Source: Pseudodesulfovibrio pelocollis
GTDB lineage: Bacteria > Desulfobacterota > Desulfovibrionia > Desulfovibrionales > Desulfovibrionaceae
DNA length: 55,130 nucleotides
Direction: 5' to 3'
NCBI RefSeq assembly: GCF_030282845.1
Contig: NZ_JASTWE010000024.1
Coordinates: 1 to 55,130, forward strand
The notes under the pieces are model-generated. The model was not told the origin of the DNA and ran no database searches. It saw only the letters and a list, made by a program, of their open reading frames with translations. A program made the translations under genes and the position numbers. Below, one piece after another: positions 41,047 to 50,178 of this stretch. Positions within the stretch are counted from its first letter, which is position 1; each line of letters begins with the position of its first letter.

Positions 41047-42454
41047 ATCAGGCCAGTATGACACCCATTCGGAAGAGGCCCTCGAAAGGGCCTCTTCCGA
41101 TCTCCTACGCAAACTCCCCCCGCAGAATCTGGAAGCCGAGCAGGCCGTCATCGGCGGCGTGTTCAAGTCCAACACCATGTTCCACGAACTGGTGGACATC
41201 GTCGATGCCGACGACTTCTACTCCCCGGCGCACCGGACCATATTCCAGTGCTTCATCGAGCTGTACAACCGGCAACGGCCCATTGATCTGGTCACGGTCA
41301 AGGACCAGCTCGAATCCTCGGGCCACCTCGACACCGTGGGCGGCCCGGTCTATCTCTTCGAACTGGCGGACTCGGTGTTCAGCGCGGCCAACGCCCTGCA
41401 CCACGCCAAGATCGTCCGCGACAAGGCGATCCTGCGCCGCCTCATCGACGCCTCAAGCTCCATCATCACCAGCTGCTATGAGGCGGGCGACGTGGACGAA
41501 CTGCTCGGCGAATCCGAAAAGCAGATCTTCAACATCGCCCAGTCCAAGACCAACGCCAACCAGATCGACAGCAAACGGCTGCTCGACCGCGTGTTCGAGG
41601 ACCTGACCCGAAAATACGAGAACAAGTCGGCCATCACCGGCATCGCCACCCATTACCATGGCTTCGACGCCATGACCGCCGGGCTCCAGAAGTCGGACCT
41701 GATCATCATGGCCGGGCGGCCCTCCATGGGCAAGACCGCCTTTGCCCTCAACGTGGCCCTGCGCGCGGCCGCGCGCTCCGAAACGCCCACAGTCATCTTT
41801 TCGCTCGAAATGAGCATGGAGCAGCTCATGACCCGCCTGCTGGCCGTGCAGGCCAAGGTGGGGCTGCAAAACCTGCGCACCGGCTACCTTGACGACCAGG
41901 ATTGGCAAAAGCTCTACGCCGCGGCCGACATCATCTCCCAGGCGCCCATCTTCATCGACGACACGCCCGCTTTGTCCACCCTGGAGCTTCAGGCCCGCTG
42001 CCGCCGCCTCAAGGCCGAGCACAACCTCGGGCTGGTCATCGTGGACTACCTCCAGCTCATGCGCGCCAGCAACCGCACCGACTCGCGCGAGCAGGAAATA
42101 TCGGAAATCTCCCGGAGCATGAAGGCCCTGGCCAAGGAACTCAACGTCCCGGTCATCGCCCTCTCGCAGCTCAACCGCAAGGTGGAGGAGCGCACGGACA
42201 AGCGGCCCATGATGGCCGACCTGCGCGAGTCCGGCGCCATCGAGCAGGACGCGGACATCATCGTCTTCCTCTACCGCGACGCCGCCTACAACAAGAGCGA
42301 GGACAACCCGCTCAAGAACCACGCGGAAATTATTATCGCCAAGCAGCGCAACGGTCCGGTGGGCAAGTGCGAACTCTTCTTCCAGAAGGAATTCACCCTG
42401 TTCGAGAACATGGACGTCACCCCGTACCCCTCGGAACTCCCGGACGGACTTTAA
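41009..42454 (+). CDS. dnaB: Replicative DNA helicase DnaB
   Basis: DnaB unwinds DNA at the replication fork. The N-terminal domain (about 35-135, LPPQNLEAEQAVIGGVF) is followed by the RecA-like helicase: Walker A GRPSMGKTAFAL near residue 237, VIFSLEMSMEQL, LVIVDYLQLM as Walker B, and a late arginine-finger region. The 481 aa length is typical. The ATG at 41009 lies inside rplI, with AGGA upstream; no later start has a site. A perfect 11-base stem lies in codons 21-30. Confidence 0.95.
   Translation: MPTPKTPKQQRPKSGQYDTHSEEALERASSDLLRKLPPQNLEAEQAVIGGVFKSNTMFHELVDIVDADDFYSPAHRTIFQCFIELYNRQRPIDLVTVKDQLESSGHLDTVGGPVYLFELADSVFSAANALHHAKIVRDKAILRRLIDASSSIITSCYEAGDVDELLGESEKQIFNIAQSKTNANQIDSKRLLDRVFEDLTRKYENKSAITGIATHYHGFDAMTAGLQKSDLIIMAGRPSMGKTAFALNVALRAAARSETPTVIFSLEMSMEQLMTRLLAVQAKVGLQNLRTGYLDDQDWQKLYAAADIISQAPIFIDDTPALSTLELQARCRRLKAEHNLGLVIVDYLQLMRASNRTDSREQEISEISRSMKALAKELNVPVIALSQLNRKVEERTDKRPMMADLRESGAIEQDADIIVFLYRDAAYNKSEDNPLKNHAEIIIAKQRNGPVGKCELFFQKEFTLFENMDVTPYPSELPDGL
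41071..41098 (+). promoter_or_regulatory. Perfect hairpin in the 5' coding part of dnaB
   Basis: GGAAGAGGCCC (41071-41081) pairs with GGGCCTCTTCC (41088-41098) around TCGAAA. It lies 24 bases after the rplI stop and inside the dnaB frame. No T-run follows, so it is not a standard terminator. It could slow decay or transcription between the abundant ribosomal-protein mRNA and dnaB. Confidence 0.6.
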
Positions 42455-42476
42455 CCCCCAACCCCCCTGAGCGCAC

Positions 42477-43766
42477 ATGTATTTCGATCCAGTAGAAGCC
42501 CTTGACCGCCCTGCTCTGGAGCGCCTCCAGGCCGACCGCCTGCGCAAGACCCTGGCCATGGCCAGCCGGTCCCCTTTCTATGCCGAGCGCCTGGCCGGGC
42601 TGAACATCGACGACATCCGGACCCCGGCCGACATCGCGTCGCTGCCCTTCACCACCAAGGACGATCTGCGCAGCCAGTATCCCTACGGCATGCTCACCCG
42701 GCCCCTGGATGAATTCGTCCGGCTGCACGCCTCGTCCGGCACCACGGGCACACCCACCGCCGTTTTCTACACTCAAGGCGACCTCGACACCTGGGCCGAT
42801 CTCATGGCGCGCTCCATGTACGCCTGCGGCTGCCGCCAGAGCGACGTGCTCCAGAACATGTCCGGCTACGGCCTGTTCACCGGCGGGCTGGGCATTCATT
42901 ATGGTTCCGAGCGGCTTGGCATGCTGACCATCCCGGCGGGCGCGGGCAACACCAAGCGGCAGATCAAGCTCATCCGCGACTTCAAGGTCACGGTCATGCA
43001 CATCATCCCCTCCTTTGCCCTCTACTTTGCCCAGAAGGTGCGCGAGGAAGGGTACGACACCGCAGACATGCCCTGGCGCATCGCGCTCATCGGGGCCGAG
43101 CCCCACACCGAGGAGGCGCGCCGCAAGATCGAGGAGATGATGCACATCAAGGCCTACAACTCCTATGGCCTGTCCGAGATGAACGGCCCGGGCGTGGCCT
43201 TCGAGTGCGTGCATCAGGCGGGAATGCATCTGTGGGAGGACGCCTACATCGCCGAGATCATCAACCCCGAGACCGGCGAGCATGTGGCCGAGGGCGAGGT
43301 GGGCGAACTGGTCATGACCACCCTGACCCGCGAGGGCATGCCCATCATCCGCTACCGCACCCGCGACCTGACCCGGTTCATCCCGGGCCAATGCGCCTGC
43401 GGCCGCACCCATCGCCGCATCGACCGCATCACCGGCCGGGCCGATGACATGATCATCCTCAAGGGCGTGAACATCTACCCCATGCAGATCGAACACTGCC
43501 TGATGGCCATGCCCGAGGTGGGCCAGAACTACCTCATCGAGCTGGTCACCGAGGGCGTGTCCGACCAGATGAAGGTCAAGGTGGAGATCAAGGACGAGTA
43601 TTTCGTGGAGGACATGCGCTCGTTGCAGGGACTTCAGAAGCGGATCGCCAAGAACCTGTGCAACGAGATCCTGCTCACCCCGCGCGTGGAGCTGGTCCAG
43701 CACGACACCATACCCAAGGCCGAGGGCAAGGCCGTGCGTGTGGTGGACAACCGCAGCAAGGAGTAG
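42477..43766 (+). CDS. paaK: Phenylacetate-CoA ligase family AMP-forming enzyme
   Basis: The protein fits the PaaK branch of adenylate-forming ligases, which join phenylacetate or a related aryl acid to CoA with ATP. Motifs: HASSGTTGTPTAVFYTQ as the P-loop, YNSYGLSEMNGPGVAFEC, RYRTRDLTRF and the late KGVNIYPMQIE region. The 429 aa length is normal. Its substrate in this organism is not certain; indole-acetate or phenylacetate are usual. It starts 22 bases after dnaB and is followed 2 bases later by a DUF456 gene. Confidence 0.88.
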   Translation: MYFDPVEALDRPALERLQADRLRKTLAMASRSPFYAERLAGLNIDDIRTPADIASLPFTTKDDLRSQYPYGMLTRPLDEFVRLHASSGTTGTPTAVFYTQGDLDTWADLMARSMYACGCRQSDVLQNMSGYGLFTGGLGIHYGSERLGMLTIPAGAGNTKRQIKLIRDFKVTVMHIIPSFALYFAQKVREEGYDTADMPWRIALIGAEPHTEEARRKIEEMMHIKAYNSYGLSEMNGPGVAFECVHQAGMHLWEDAYIAEIINPETGEHVAEGEVGELVMTTLTREGMPIIRYRTRDLTRFIPGQCACGRTHRRIDRITGRADDMIILKGVNIYPMQIEHCLMAMPEVGQNYLIELVTEGVSDQMKVKVEIKDEYFVEDMRSLQGLQKRIAKNLCNEILLTPRVELVQHDTIPKAEGKAVRVVDNRSKE

Positions 43767-43768
43767 CC

Positions 43769-44266
43769 GTGGCGTATCTCTGGGCCACGCTGACCATTCT
43801 CACCCTGCTCCTCTCCCAGACGCTGCAACTCTTCAGCATGCCCGCAAACTGGGTGGCGCTGGGGCTGGTGGCGCTGTGGAAGTGGGTCTATCCCGCGTCC
43901 ATGGACTGGAGCTTTGTCATCGCCCTGGCCGTGGCCGCCGCCCTGGCCGAGGTGCTCGAATTCGGCCTCCAGGCCTGGGGCGCGGGCCGTTACGGCGCCA
44001 CCGGGCGCGGCAACCTCGGCGGCATTGTCGGGGCCGTGGCCGGGGCCATCCTTGGCGCGCCCTTTTTCCTTGGCCTCGGTGCCCTGGCCGGAGCCCTGGG
44101 CGGAGCCTATCTCGGCTGCCTGGTCATGGAAATGCCCGGCCGCAGCCGCCAGGAGGCCATGCACGCGGCCAAGGGCGCCTTTGTGGGCAAGGCCCTCGGC
44201 TTCACGGTCAAGATCGCTGTGGGCGCGGTCATCGTGGTCCTGTCCATCCCCCGCATCTGGCCCTGA
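43769..44266 (+). CDS. DUF456 membrane protein, 165 aa
   Basis: Several hydrophobic segments rich in Gly and Ala (about residues 2-20, 24-36, 44-60, 76-110 and 145-160), with GGIVGAVAGAILGAPFFLGLGALAGALGGAYLG in the middle, match the DUF456 family of inner-membrane proteins. The start is GTG at 43769, with AAGGAG just before; it overlaps nothing but is only 2 bases after paaK. The function of the family is not known. The tight spacing suggests coexpression with paaK. Confidence 0.8.
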   Translation: MAYLWATLTILTLLLSQTLQLFSMPANWVALGLVALWKWVYPASMDWSFVIALAVAAALAEVLEFGLQAWGAGRYGATGRGNLGGIVGAVAGAILGAPFFLGLGALAGALGGAYLGCLVMEMPGRSRQEAMHAAKGAFVGKALGFTVKIAVGAVIVVLSIPRIWP

Positions 44267-44295
44267 GCGGGCCGCCCCTCCCTGCGTCCAAACGC

Positions 44296-45180
44296 CTAGC
44301 TCTTTGGCGGCAACGCGCCAGAAAGCCGCTTTCCGGCAGCCTCGTAGCCATAATTGATGAGTTCATCGGCCCGGTCGAATTCGATCAACCGGCAAAGATT
44401 CCTCGGGATTTCTATGAGATGGTCCGGCGGATAGGCCGCGATCTTCTGGCGGGCGATGGTTCCCTGCATGGCGTCGAAGGACTGGGAGAGCACGTCGTAG
44501 GCCCCGATGTTGATGCCGCCGCCGGACACGCCGTTCTTGAACCTGTCCACCAGATCGGAAACCATGTCGGGCAGTTGGAAGTGCCTGCCGTTGTCGTCCC
44601 GGTCGGGCAGGCGCGCCCCCTTGACCGGCCTGCCGCAAAGGTTGACCGCCACGGTCACGTCCGTGTCGTCGCTGAAGGTGGGCGCGATGGGCACGGGGTT
44701 GAGGATGCCGCCGTCGATGAGGTCCGCGCCCTCGTGGCGAAAGGGGGTGAAGATGAGGGGCAGGGAGATGGACGCCCGGATGGCGTCGAATATCGGCCCC
44801 TTGACGAACCACACCTCCTTGGCCTGGGAAATGTTGGAGGCCACGGCGGTATAGGAGATGGGCAACTGCTCGATGCGCACGCTCCCCACCACGGACTTGA
44901 GCGTCTCGATAAGCTTGGCCCCCTTGAAGAGCCCGGCCGTACCCATGGAGAAATCAAGCAGGGAGAGCATGGACGCCTTGGTGATCTTCCGCGCCCACGC
45001 CTCGTACTCGTCGAGCCTGCCGATGGCGTGGATGCCGCCCACCAGCGCGCCCATGGAGCTGCCCGCAATGGAGCGGATCTCGCAGCCGTTGGCCTCCAGC
45101 CAGCGGATGACGCCAATGTGGGCCAATCCCCTGGCCCCGCCGCTGCCAAGGACCAGGGATACGGTGGTCTTCTTCGTCAT
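44296..45180 (-). CDS. Patatin-like phospholipase, 294 aa
   Basis: The N-terminal oxyanion motif GSGGARG (about 12-18), the nucleophile GSSMG (about 41-45) and the Asp of DGG (about 164) are the patatin/RssA-like catalytic set, so it should hydrolyse acyl esters of lipids. The ATG at 45180 has AAGGAG. It is convergent with the DUF456 gene and divergent from thrC. The length is close to the RssA/YchK-type bacterial members. Confidence 0.9.
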   Translation of the reverse strand: MTKKTTVSLVLGSGGARGLAHIGVIRWLEANGCEIRSIAGSSMGALVGGIHAIGRLDEYEAWARKITKASMLSLLDFSMGTAGLFKGAKLIETLKSVVGSVRIEQLPISYTAVASNISQAKEVWFVKGPIFDAIRASISLPLIFTPFRHEGADLIDGGILNPVPIAPTFSDDTDVTVAVNLCGRPVKGARLPDRDDNGRHFQLPDMVSDLVDRFKNGVSGGGINIGAYDVLSQSFDAMQGTIARQKIAAYPPDHLIEIPRNLCRLIEFDRADELINYGYEAAGKRLSGALPPKS

Positions 45181-45344
45181 GTGGTGGTTCTCCTTGTGCT
45201 GGTGCCGGACCAGTATTCTCCCTGGGGCGCGGCCCGTCAAGCCGTGGCGGCCGGTCATTTTTGACTTGCACGACGCGACCTTTTGGGCGACCTTGTGGGC
45301 CGTTCGCATGAATTCCGTGAACCTCATTCCAACCGGGTGACGCA

Positions 45345-46793
45345 ATGAACGCCGATCTTTTCCCCACCTATCGCGGCCGCATGGAATACTTCTGCCTCGG
45401 ATGCGGCAAGCGGTATCCCGCCGACGAGTTGTACTACACCTGCCCCGATTGCGGGGGCGTGTTCCTCCTCGACAACCTCGACTTCGCCGAGTTGAAGAAG
45501 ACCTCGGGCGAGGAGTGGCGCAGGGTATTCGACGCCCGGGCCGCGTCCAAGCGCACGGCGCTACGCGGCGTGTTCCGCTTCTACGAGTTGATGGCCCCAG
45601 TGCTGGAGGAGGAGGACGTGGTCTACCTGGGCGAGGGCAACACCCCGCTGGTGGAGTCGTCCCCGGCCCTGAACGCGGCCACCGGGCTGCGCACAGCCTA
45701 CAAGAACGACGGCCAGAACCCGTCCGCATCCTTCAAGGACCGAGGCATGGCCTGCGGCTTCTCCTACCTGCGCGCCCTCATCCGCAAGCACGGCTGGGAC
45801 TCCATCCTCACGGTCTGCGCCTCCACGGGCGACACTTCGGCAGCGGCGGCCCTGTATGCCTCCTATGTGGGCGGGGCCATCACCTCGGTGGTCATCCTGC
45901 CCCAGGGCAAGGTCACTGCGGCCCAGTTGGCCCAGCCGCTGGGATCCGGCGCGGTGGTGCTGGAAGTGCCCGGCGTGTTCGACGACTGCATGAAGGTGGT
46001 CGAGCATCTGGCCGACAACTACCGCGTGGCCCTGCTCAACTCCAAGAACGCCTGGCGCATCCTGGGCCAGGAGTCCTACGCCTTTGAGGTCGCCCAGTGG
46101 TTCGACTGGAATCTGCGCGGCAAGTGCGTCTTCGTGCCCATCGGCAATGCGGGCAACATCACGGCCATCATGGCCGGATTCCTCAAGCTCCTGGACCTTG
46201 GCATCATCGACGCCCTGCCCCGCATCTTCGGCGTCCAGTCGCACCACGCGGACCCGGTCTACCGCTACTACGCCGTGGACGACCCCAAGGAGCGGCGCTA
46301 CGCGCCCGTGACCGTGACCCCGTCCGTGGCCCAGGCGGCCATGATCGGCAACCCGGTCTCGTTCCCGCGCGTCAGGCACTTTGCCGAGAAATTCGAGGCT
46401 GTGGCCGGTCCCGGCTCCTTCCAGGTGGTCCAGGTGACCGAGCAGCAGATCATGGATTCCATGATCCAGGCCAACCGCAACGGGCACATCGCCTGCACTC
46501 AGGGCGGCGAATCCTTTGCCGGGGCCAAGCGCGCCCTGGAACTGGGGCTGGTCTCGCCCGACGAGCTGTGCGTGCTCGACTCCACGGCCCATCAGCTCAA
46601 GTTCGTGGATTTCCAGACCATGTATTTCGAGAACACCTTCCCGCCCGAGTTCGGGGTGACGCCGGACACGAGCCTGGCCAACCGGCCCGTGCTGGTCGCC
46701 TCGCCCGAGGACAAGGCCCGGCTCTCGCCAGACGAGTTCACCCGGACCACGGCCGACGCCATCGTCGCCCGCCTGGGGCTGGAGAAGAAATAG
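45345..46793 (+). CDS. thrC: Threonine synthase
   Basis: ThrC turns phosphohomoserine into threonine with PLP. The N-terminus has a zinc-ribbon-like part (CLGCGKRYP, CPDCGGVF) seen in many delta-proteobacterial members; residues about 95-130 hold GNTPLVESS and the PLP lysine in NPSASFKDRGMA; GNAGNITAIMAGF follows near 270. The 482 aa length fits this subtype. tlyA follows 8 bases later. Confidence 0.92.
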   Translation: MNADLFPTYRGRMEYFCLGCGKRYPADELYYTCPDCGGVFLLDNLDFAELKKTSGEEWRRVFDARAASKRTALRGVFRFYELMAPVLEEEDVVYLGEGNTPLVESSPALNAATGLRTAYKNDGQNPSASFKDRGMACGFSYLRALIRKHGWDSILTVCASTGDTSAAAALYASYVGGAITSVVILPQGKVTAAQLAQPLGSGAVVLEVPGVFDDCMKVVEHLADNYRVALLNSKNAWRILGQESYAFEVAQWFDWNLRGKCVFVPIGNAGNITAIMAGFLKLLDLGIIDALPRIFGVQSHHADPVYRYYAVDDPKERRYAPVTVTPSVAQAAMIGNPVSFPRVRHFAEKFEAVAGPGSFQVVQVTEQQIMDSMIQANRNGHIACTQGGESFAGAKRALELGLVSPDELCVLDSTAHQLKFVDFQTMYFENTFPPEFGVTPDTSLANRPVLVASPEDKARLSPDEFTRTTADAIVARLGLEKK

Positions 46794-46801
46794 GCCCGAC
46801 C

Positions 46802-47551
46802 ATGGCGAAAAAGCAGCGCGCCGACCACCTGCTGGCCGCATCCGGGCTCGTGGAGAGCCGCGAGAAGGCCAAGCGGCTGATCATGGCGGGTGTGGTCCAC
46901 TCCCTCAACCGGGGCCAGAAGGTGCCGGTGACCAAGCCCGGCCAGCAGTTCGACGAGGACACCGAGTTCGTGGTGCCCGGCGACGACCGCTTCGTGTCAC
47001 GCGGGGCGCACAAGCTGCTCACGGCCATCGAAACCTTCGGCATCGACTTCGCGGGCAAGGTGGCCCTGGACGCCGGGGCCTCCACCGGCGGCTTTACCGA
47101 CTGCATGCTCCAGCACGGCGCGGTGCGCGTCTATGCGGCTGACGTGGGCTACGGCCAGCTCCACGAGAAGCTGCGCCAGGATACCCGGGTGATCAACCTT
47201 GAGCGAACCAACCTGCGCCATGCCGGGCCGGACCTCATTCCCGAACCGGTGGACGTGGTGGTGGCCGATGTCTCCTTCATCTCCCTGACCAAGGTGCTGC
47301 CCGCGTGCATGCAGTTCCTGCGGCCGGGCGGCGAGGTGGTGGCGCTGATCAAGCCGCAGTTCGAGGTGGGTCCGGGCCAGACCGACAAGGGCGTGGTGCG
47401 CGATGAATCCCTCAGGCAACAGACCGTGGACATGGTCACCGGATTCTGCCGCGAGCAACTGGGCCTCGAGTTGATCGGCGTCGCTCCCTCACGCATCCTC
47501 GGCCCCAAGGGCAACCAGGAATACCTCGCCTACATGAAAAGGCTTGCCTGA
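46802..47551 (+). CDS. TlyA-family RNA methyltransferase / hemolysin-like, 249 aa
   Basis: An S4 RNA-binding domain (about 1-60) precedes an FtsJ-like methyltransferase: VALDAGASTGGFTDCML (SAM motif I, about 77-93), VDVVVADVSFISLTKVLP and LIKPQFEVG. TlyA proteins 2'-O-methylate rRNA and are also annotated as hemolysins. The ATG at 46802 is only 8 bases after thrC, so they likely share a transcript. The length is normal. Confidence 0.92.
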   Translation: MAKKQRADHLLAASGLVESREKAKRLIMAGVVHSLNRGQKVPVTKPGQQFDEDTEFVVPGDDRFVSRGAHKLLTAIETFGIDFAGKVALDAGASTGGFTDCMLQHGAVRVYAADVGYGQLHEKLRQDTRVINLERTNLRHAGPDLIPEPVDVVVADVSFISLTKVLPACMQFLRPGGEVVALIKPQFEVGPGQTDKGVVRDESLRQQTVDMVTGFCREQLGLELIGVAPSRILGPKGNQEYLAYMKRLA

Positions 47552-47609
47552 CGCCCATCCCGGGCGTAAGCCTCATCTGTTCAACAACTTCAATTGATTG
47601 GGGAAGACC

Positions 47610-48515
47610 ATGCTCCAGGGACTCATCTACGCCGTCATCTCGGCTGTGGCCTTCGGCTCGCTGGCGGTGATGGTCAAGCTCGGCTTCAATGCGGGCCTGT
47701 CCGGCGGCGAGATGATGCAATACCGCTTCACCTTCGCCGCCCTCATCCTGGGCCTTGTCCTGCTCGTGCGCGACAGGTCGCTGCTGGCCGTCACCCGTGC
47801 CGGGCTGGCCCGGTGCGCCCTGATCGGCATGGTCATCTACTGGCTCCAGACATCCTGCTTCGTCCTGGCCCTGGAGACCATCCCGGCCTCCACCGCAGCC
47901 CTGATCCTCTACTTCTACCCGGTGACCGTGACCCTGCTCTCGGCCCTGATCTTCCGGCTGAAGCTCGACCGGGTGGTGCTCGGCTCCCTGGTCCTGGTGG
48001 TGGCCGGATGCTGCCTCGTCTTCTACGACGCCTTTCTCAAGGAGGCGGACCCCACCGGGCTGCTCTACGCGGTGGGGGCCATGTGCTTCTTCACCTGCTA
48101 TCTCATGGTGGTGCAGCGGGTGCTGCGCGACGTCAGGCCGCTCACGGCGACCTTCTATGTCATGCTCTTTGCCGGGGTATCCTTCAACCTGACGGGCGAC
48201 ATGACGCCGTGGCTCGAACCCACCTGGGAGCGCATGGCCTTTGGCCTGTCCCTGGGCCTGCTGCCGGGCGTGGTGGCTGTGGCCTTTCTCTATAAGGCGG
48301 TGGAAAAGGTGGGCAGCGCCTACGCCTCGATCTTCTCGTCCATCGAGCCGGTGGTCACTCTGGCCGGGGCCGCCCTCCTGCTTGGCGAGAACGTGGTCCT
48401 GCTCCAGATGGGCGGCACGGCCCTGATCATCGCGGGCGTGGTCATCCCCAACCTGCGCGCGCTGGCCCTGCGGCGACGGGTGAACGCCCCTGCAAGACCT
48501 TCCGCCCGGGTCTAA
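47610..48515 (+). CDS. EamA/RhaT-family transporter, 301 aa
   Basis: Ten hydrophobic segments arranged as two EamA repeats, with typical loops (ALETIPASTAALILYFYPVTVTLLSALIFR in the first half, GSAYASIFSSIEPVVTLAGAALLLGE in the second), fit a drug/metabolite exporter. The ATG at 47610 has a GGGGAAG site; an in-frame TTG upstream is less likely. The substrate cannot be told. It overlaps the convergent rhodanese-rubrerythrin gene by 4 bases. Confidence 0.88.
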   Translation: MLQGLIYAVISAVAFGSLAVMVKLGFNAGLSGGEMMQYRFTFAALILGLVLLVRDRSLLAVTRAGLARCALIGMVIYWLQTSCFVLALETIPASTAALILYFYPVTVTLLSALIFRLKLDRVVLGSLVLVVAGCCLVFYDAFLKEADPTGLLYAVGAMCFFTCYLMVVQRVLRDVRPLTATFYVMLFAGVSFNLTGDMTPWLEPTWERMAFGLSLGLLPGVVAVAFLYKAVEKVGSAYASIFSSIEPVVTLAGAALLLGENVVLLQMGGTALIIAGVVIPNLRALALRRRVNAPARPSARV

Positions 48516-49348
48516 TCCTCTTCGCCGCGCCGGTCCATGAACCGGGCCAACAGCTTGAGGTGCGCCCGCTCCTCACGGGCCAGGGTCTCGAAGACCTCCC
48601 TGGCCTCGGGCTTCTCCGCCCGCCTGGAACAGCGCAGGTAATAGTCCAGCGCCTGGGCCTCGACCATGGAGGCGAACTGGAGCACCCCCTGGTCCTCGTC
48701 AAAGGTGTCGCCCATGGCGTCGAGATAGTGCTGGATGCTGACTCCGCCCTCGGCCGCGCCGGCGGCATCGGTCAGGGCCACCTCCTCGAAGAGGCGGCGG
48801 CTCATGGTCTCGCCCATGATCTTCTGGTAGTGGCCGAAGAGGACATCCATGTGCTGATCCTCGAACCCGGCCAGTTCCATGAACAACTCGATGCGCTCCA
48901 GGGTCTCGGCCAGATCGGCGCGAAGCAGATAGAATTCCTGAAGCCGGTGCTCCATGGCATAGGCCTTGATCACCACCTCCTGCGGCGTCTCACGGCCCGA
49001 GAACTCGATGACCCCGAACTCAACGGGACCAAACGCCGTGTGCCCGCGCCAGGCCATGACCCCGCCGGTCATGGAATAGACCTCGCCAAACCCCTCGCCG
49101 TCAAGGAGCGAGGCAGCGGCCGCGCTCCGGCCACCGGCGAGACAATAGGTGATGACGGGCTTGTCCGGGTCCACCTCGCCCAGCCTGTCGAGAAGCTCCG
49201 AAAGCGGGATAAGCAGCGCCCCGGGCAGGTGAAATTCCTCGTATTCCCACCCCTGCCGGACATCGAGCAGGGTGTAGGCGTCCGGCTGGCGGCTCTCGGT
49301 ATAGGCCCTGGCCTCGTCAACGCTCATCAGCTTCATGGCTCTGGTCAT
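48512..49348 (-). CDS. Rhodanese-rubrerythrin fusion protein, 278 aa
   Basis: Residues about 1-110 are a rhodanese domain with the active-site loop YCLAGGRS (Cys69). Residues about 125-275 form a ferritin-like diiron four-helix bundle with MEHRLQEFYL, FEDQHMDV (ExxH), MVEAQALDYYLR and REERAHLKLL (ExxH). No rubredoxin domain follows. The fusion is known in anaerobes and suggests sulfur-transfer or oxidative-stress roles. The start at 49348 follows GGGGGAG. It converges on the EamA gene. Confidence 0.88.
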   Translation of the reverse strand: MTRAMKLMSVDEARAYTESRQPDAYTLLDVRQGWEYEEFHLPGALLIPLSELLDRLGEVDPDKPVITYCLAGGRSAAAASLLDGEGFGEVYSMTGGVMAWRGHTAFGPVEFGVIEFSGRETPQEVVIKAYAMEHRLQEFYLLRADLAETLERIELFMELAGFEDQHMDVLFGHYQKIMGETMSRRLFEEVALTDAAGAAEGGVSIQHYLDAMGDTFDEDQGVLQFASMVEAQALDYYLRCSRRAEKPEAREVFETLAREERAHLKLLARFMDRRGEED

Positions 49349-49452
49349 GGCTCCCCCGGCTGTAGGTGTCGAGCGGGTCAAAACCGCTTATCAACCGAAA
49401 AAGAATACGGCACAAGCTCATCCGCCGTCAATCATGCGGACCCTCGGCCAAA

Positions 49453-50178
49453 TCAGGAAAGGAAGGGAAGGGAAAGGCTGATCCAGACCAGGAAGCCGCC
49501 TGCAACCAGGGCGCAACGGGTGTCGCGGCCGGACCAGGAAAAATCAGGCTCCCAGGCCTGCGGGCCGTCGAGGCCACGACCGGCCACGGCCAGGGTCTGG
49601 TTCCACGTCTTCTGGCCCAAGGCGCGGATCACGGCCTGCGGAATCACGGTCATCCGCAGGAAGAACCCGCACCGGGGGCAGCGCCGGGCCAGGGCCTGCC
49701 TGATTTCGGCCACCGTGGCCAGACACATGGGCAGAAAATGAACCATCAATGCCAGGGACAGGGCCAGTTTCCAGGCGCGTTCGCCACCGGCCACGGGCCG
49801 CACCGCCCAGGCCACGGCCAGCCCCAGGGCGCGGGCCGAGGCGGACAGGGCCAGAGACAGGCCAAGCAGCAGCAGCGCGGCAAGCCGCACGGCGAGATCA
49901 CCCGCACCAGCGGCCACCTGCGCCCACTCCATGCCGGACACGGCGTCGAGCCCGGCCTTGACCGCCACCCAGAAGACCACGAAGACCAGCAGACCGCGTA
50001 CCATGCGCCCGCCAAGGGGCTGCCCCGAAGCAAGGGCAGCGACAATGCACAAAAGCGCCACGGCGCACACTCCGGCCTGAACCAGCCCCATCAGCCACAG
50101 GGCCGGGCCGAGAAACAGGGCCGTGCCCAGCTTGAGCCTCGGGTCGAGCCCGCGCACGAGAGCGGCGAGACGGCTCAC
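49453..50178 (-). CDS. ECF transporter T component (CbiQ-like), 241 aa
   Basis: Several hydrophobic segments (about residues 16-50, 58-76, 90-110, 130-152 and a last one near 222-238) with a cytoplasmic loop containing ARRCPRCGF match the T (transmembrane coupling) component of energy-coupling factor transporters. The GTG start overlaps the ATPase stop as GTGA. The pair would power an S component for a vitamin or metal ion, but no S gene is seen here. CbiQ/NikQ and general EcfT cannot be told apart by eye. Confidence 0.8.
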   Translation of the reverse strand: MSRLAALVRGLDPRLKLGTALFLGPALWLMGLVQAGVCAVALLCIVAALASGQPLGGRMVRGLLVFVVFWVAVKAGLDAVSGMEWAQVAAGAGDLAVRLAALLLLGLSLALSASARALGLAVAWAVRPVAGGERAWKLALSLALMVHFLPMCLATVAEIRQALARRCPRCGFFLRMTVIPQAVIRALGQKTWNQTLAVAGRGLDGPQAWEPDFSWSGRDTRCALVAGGFLVWISLSLPFLS

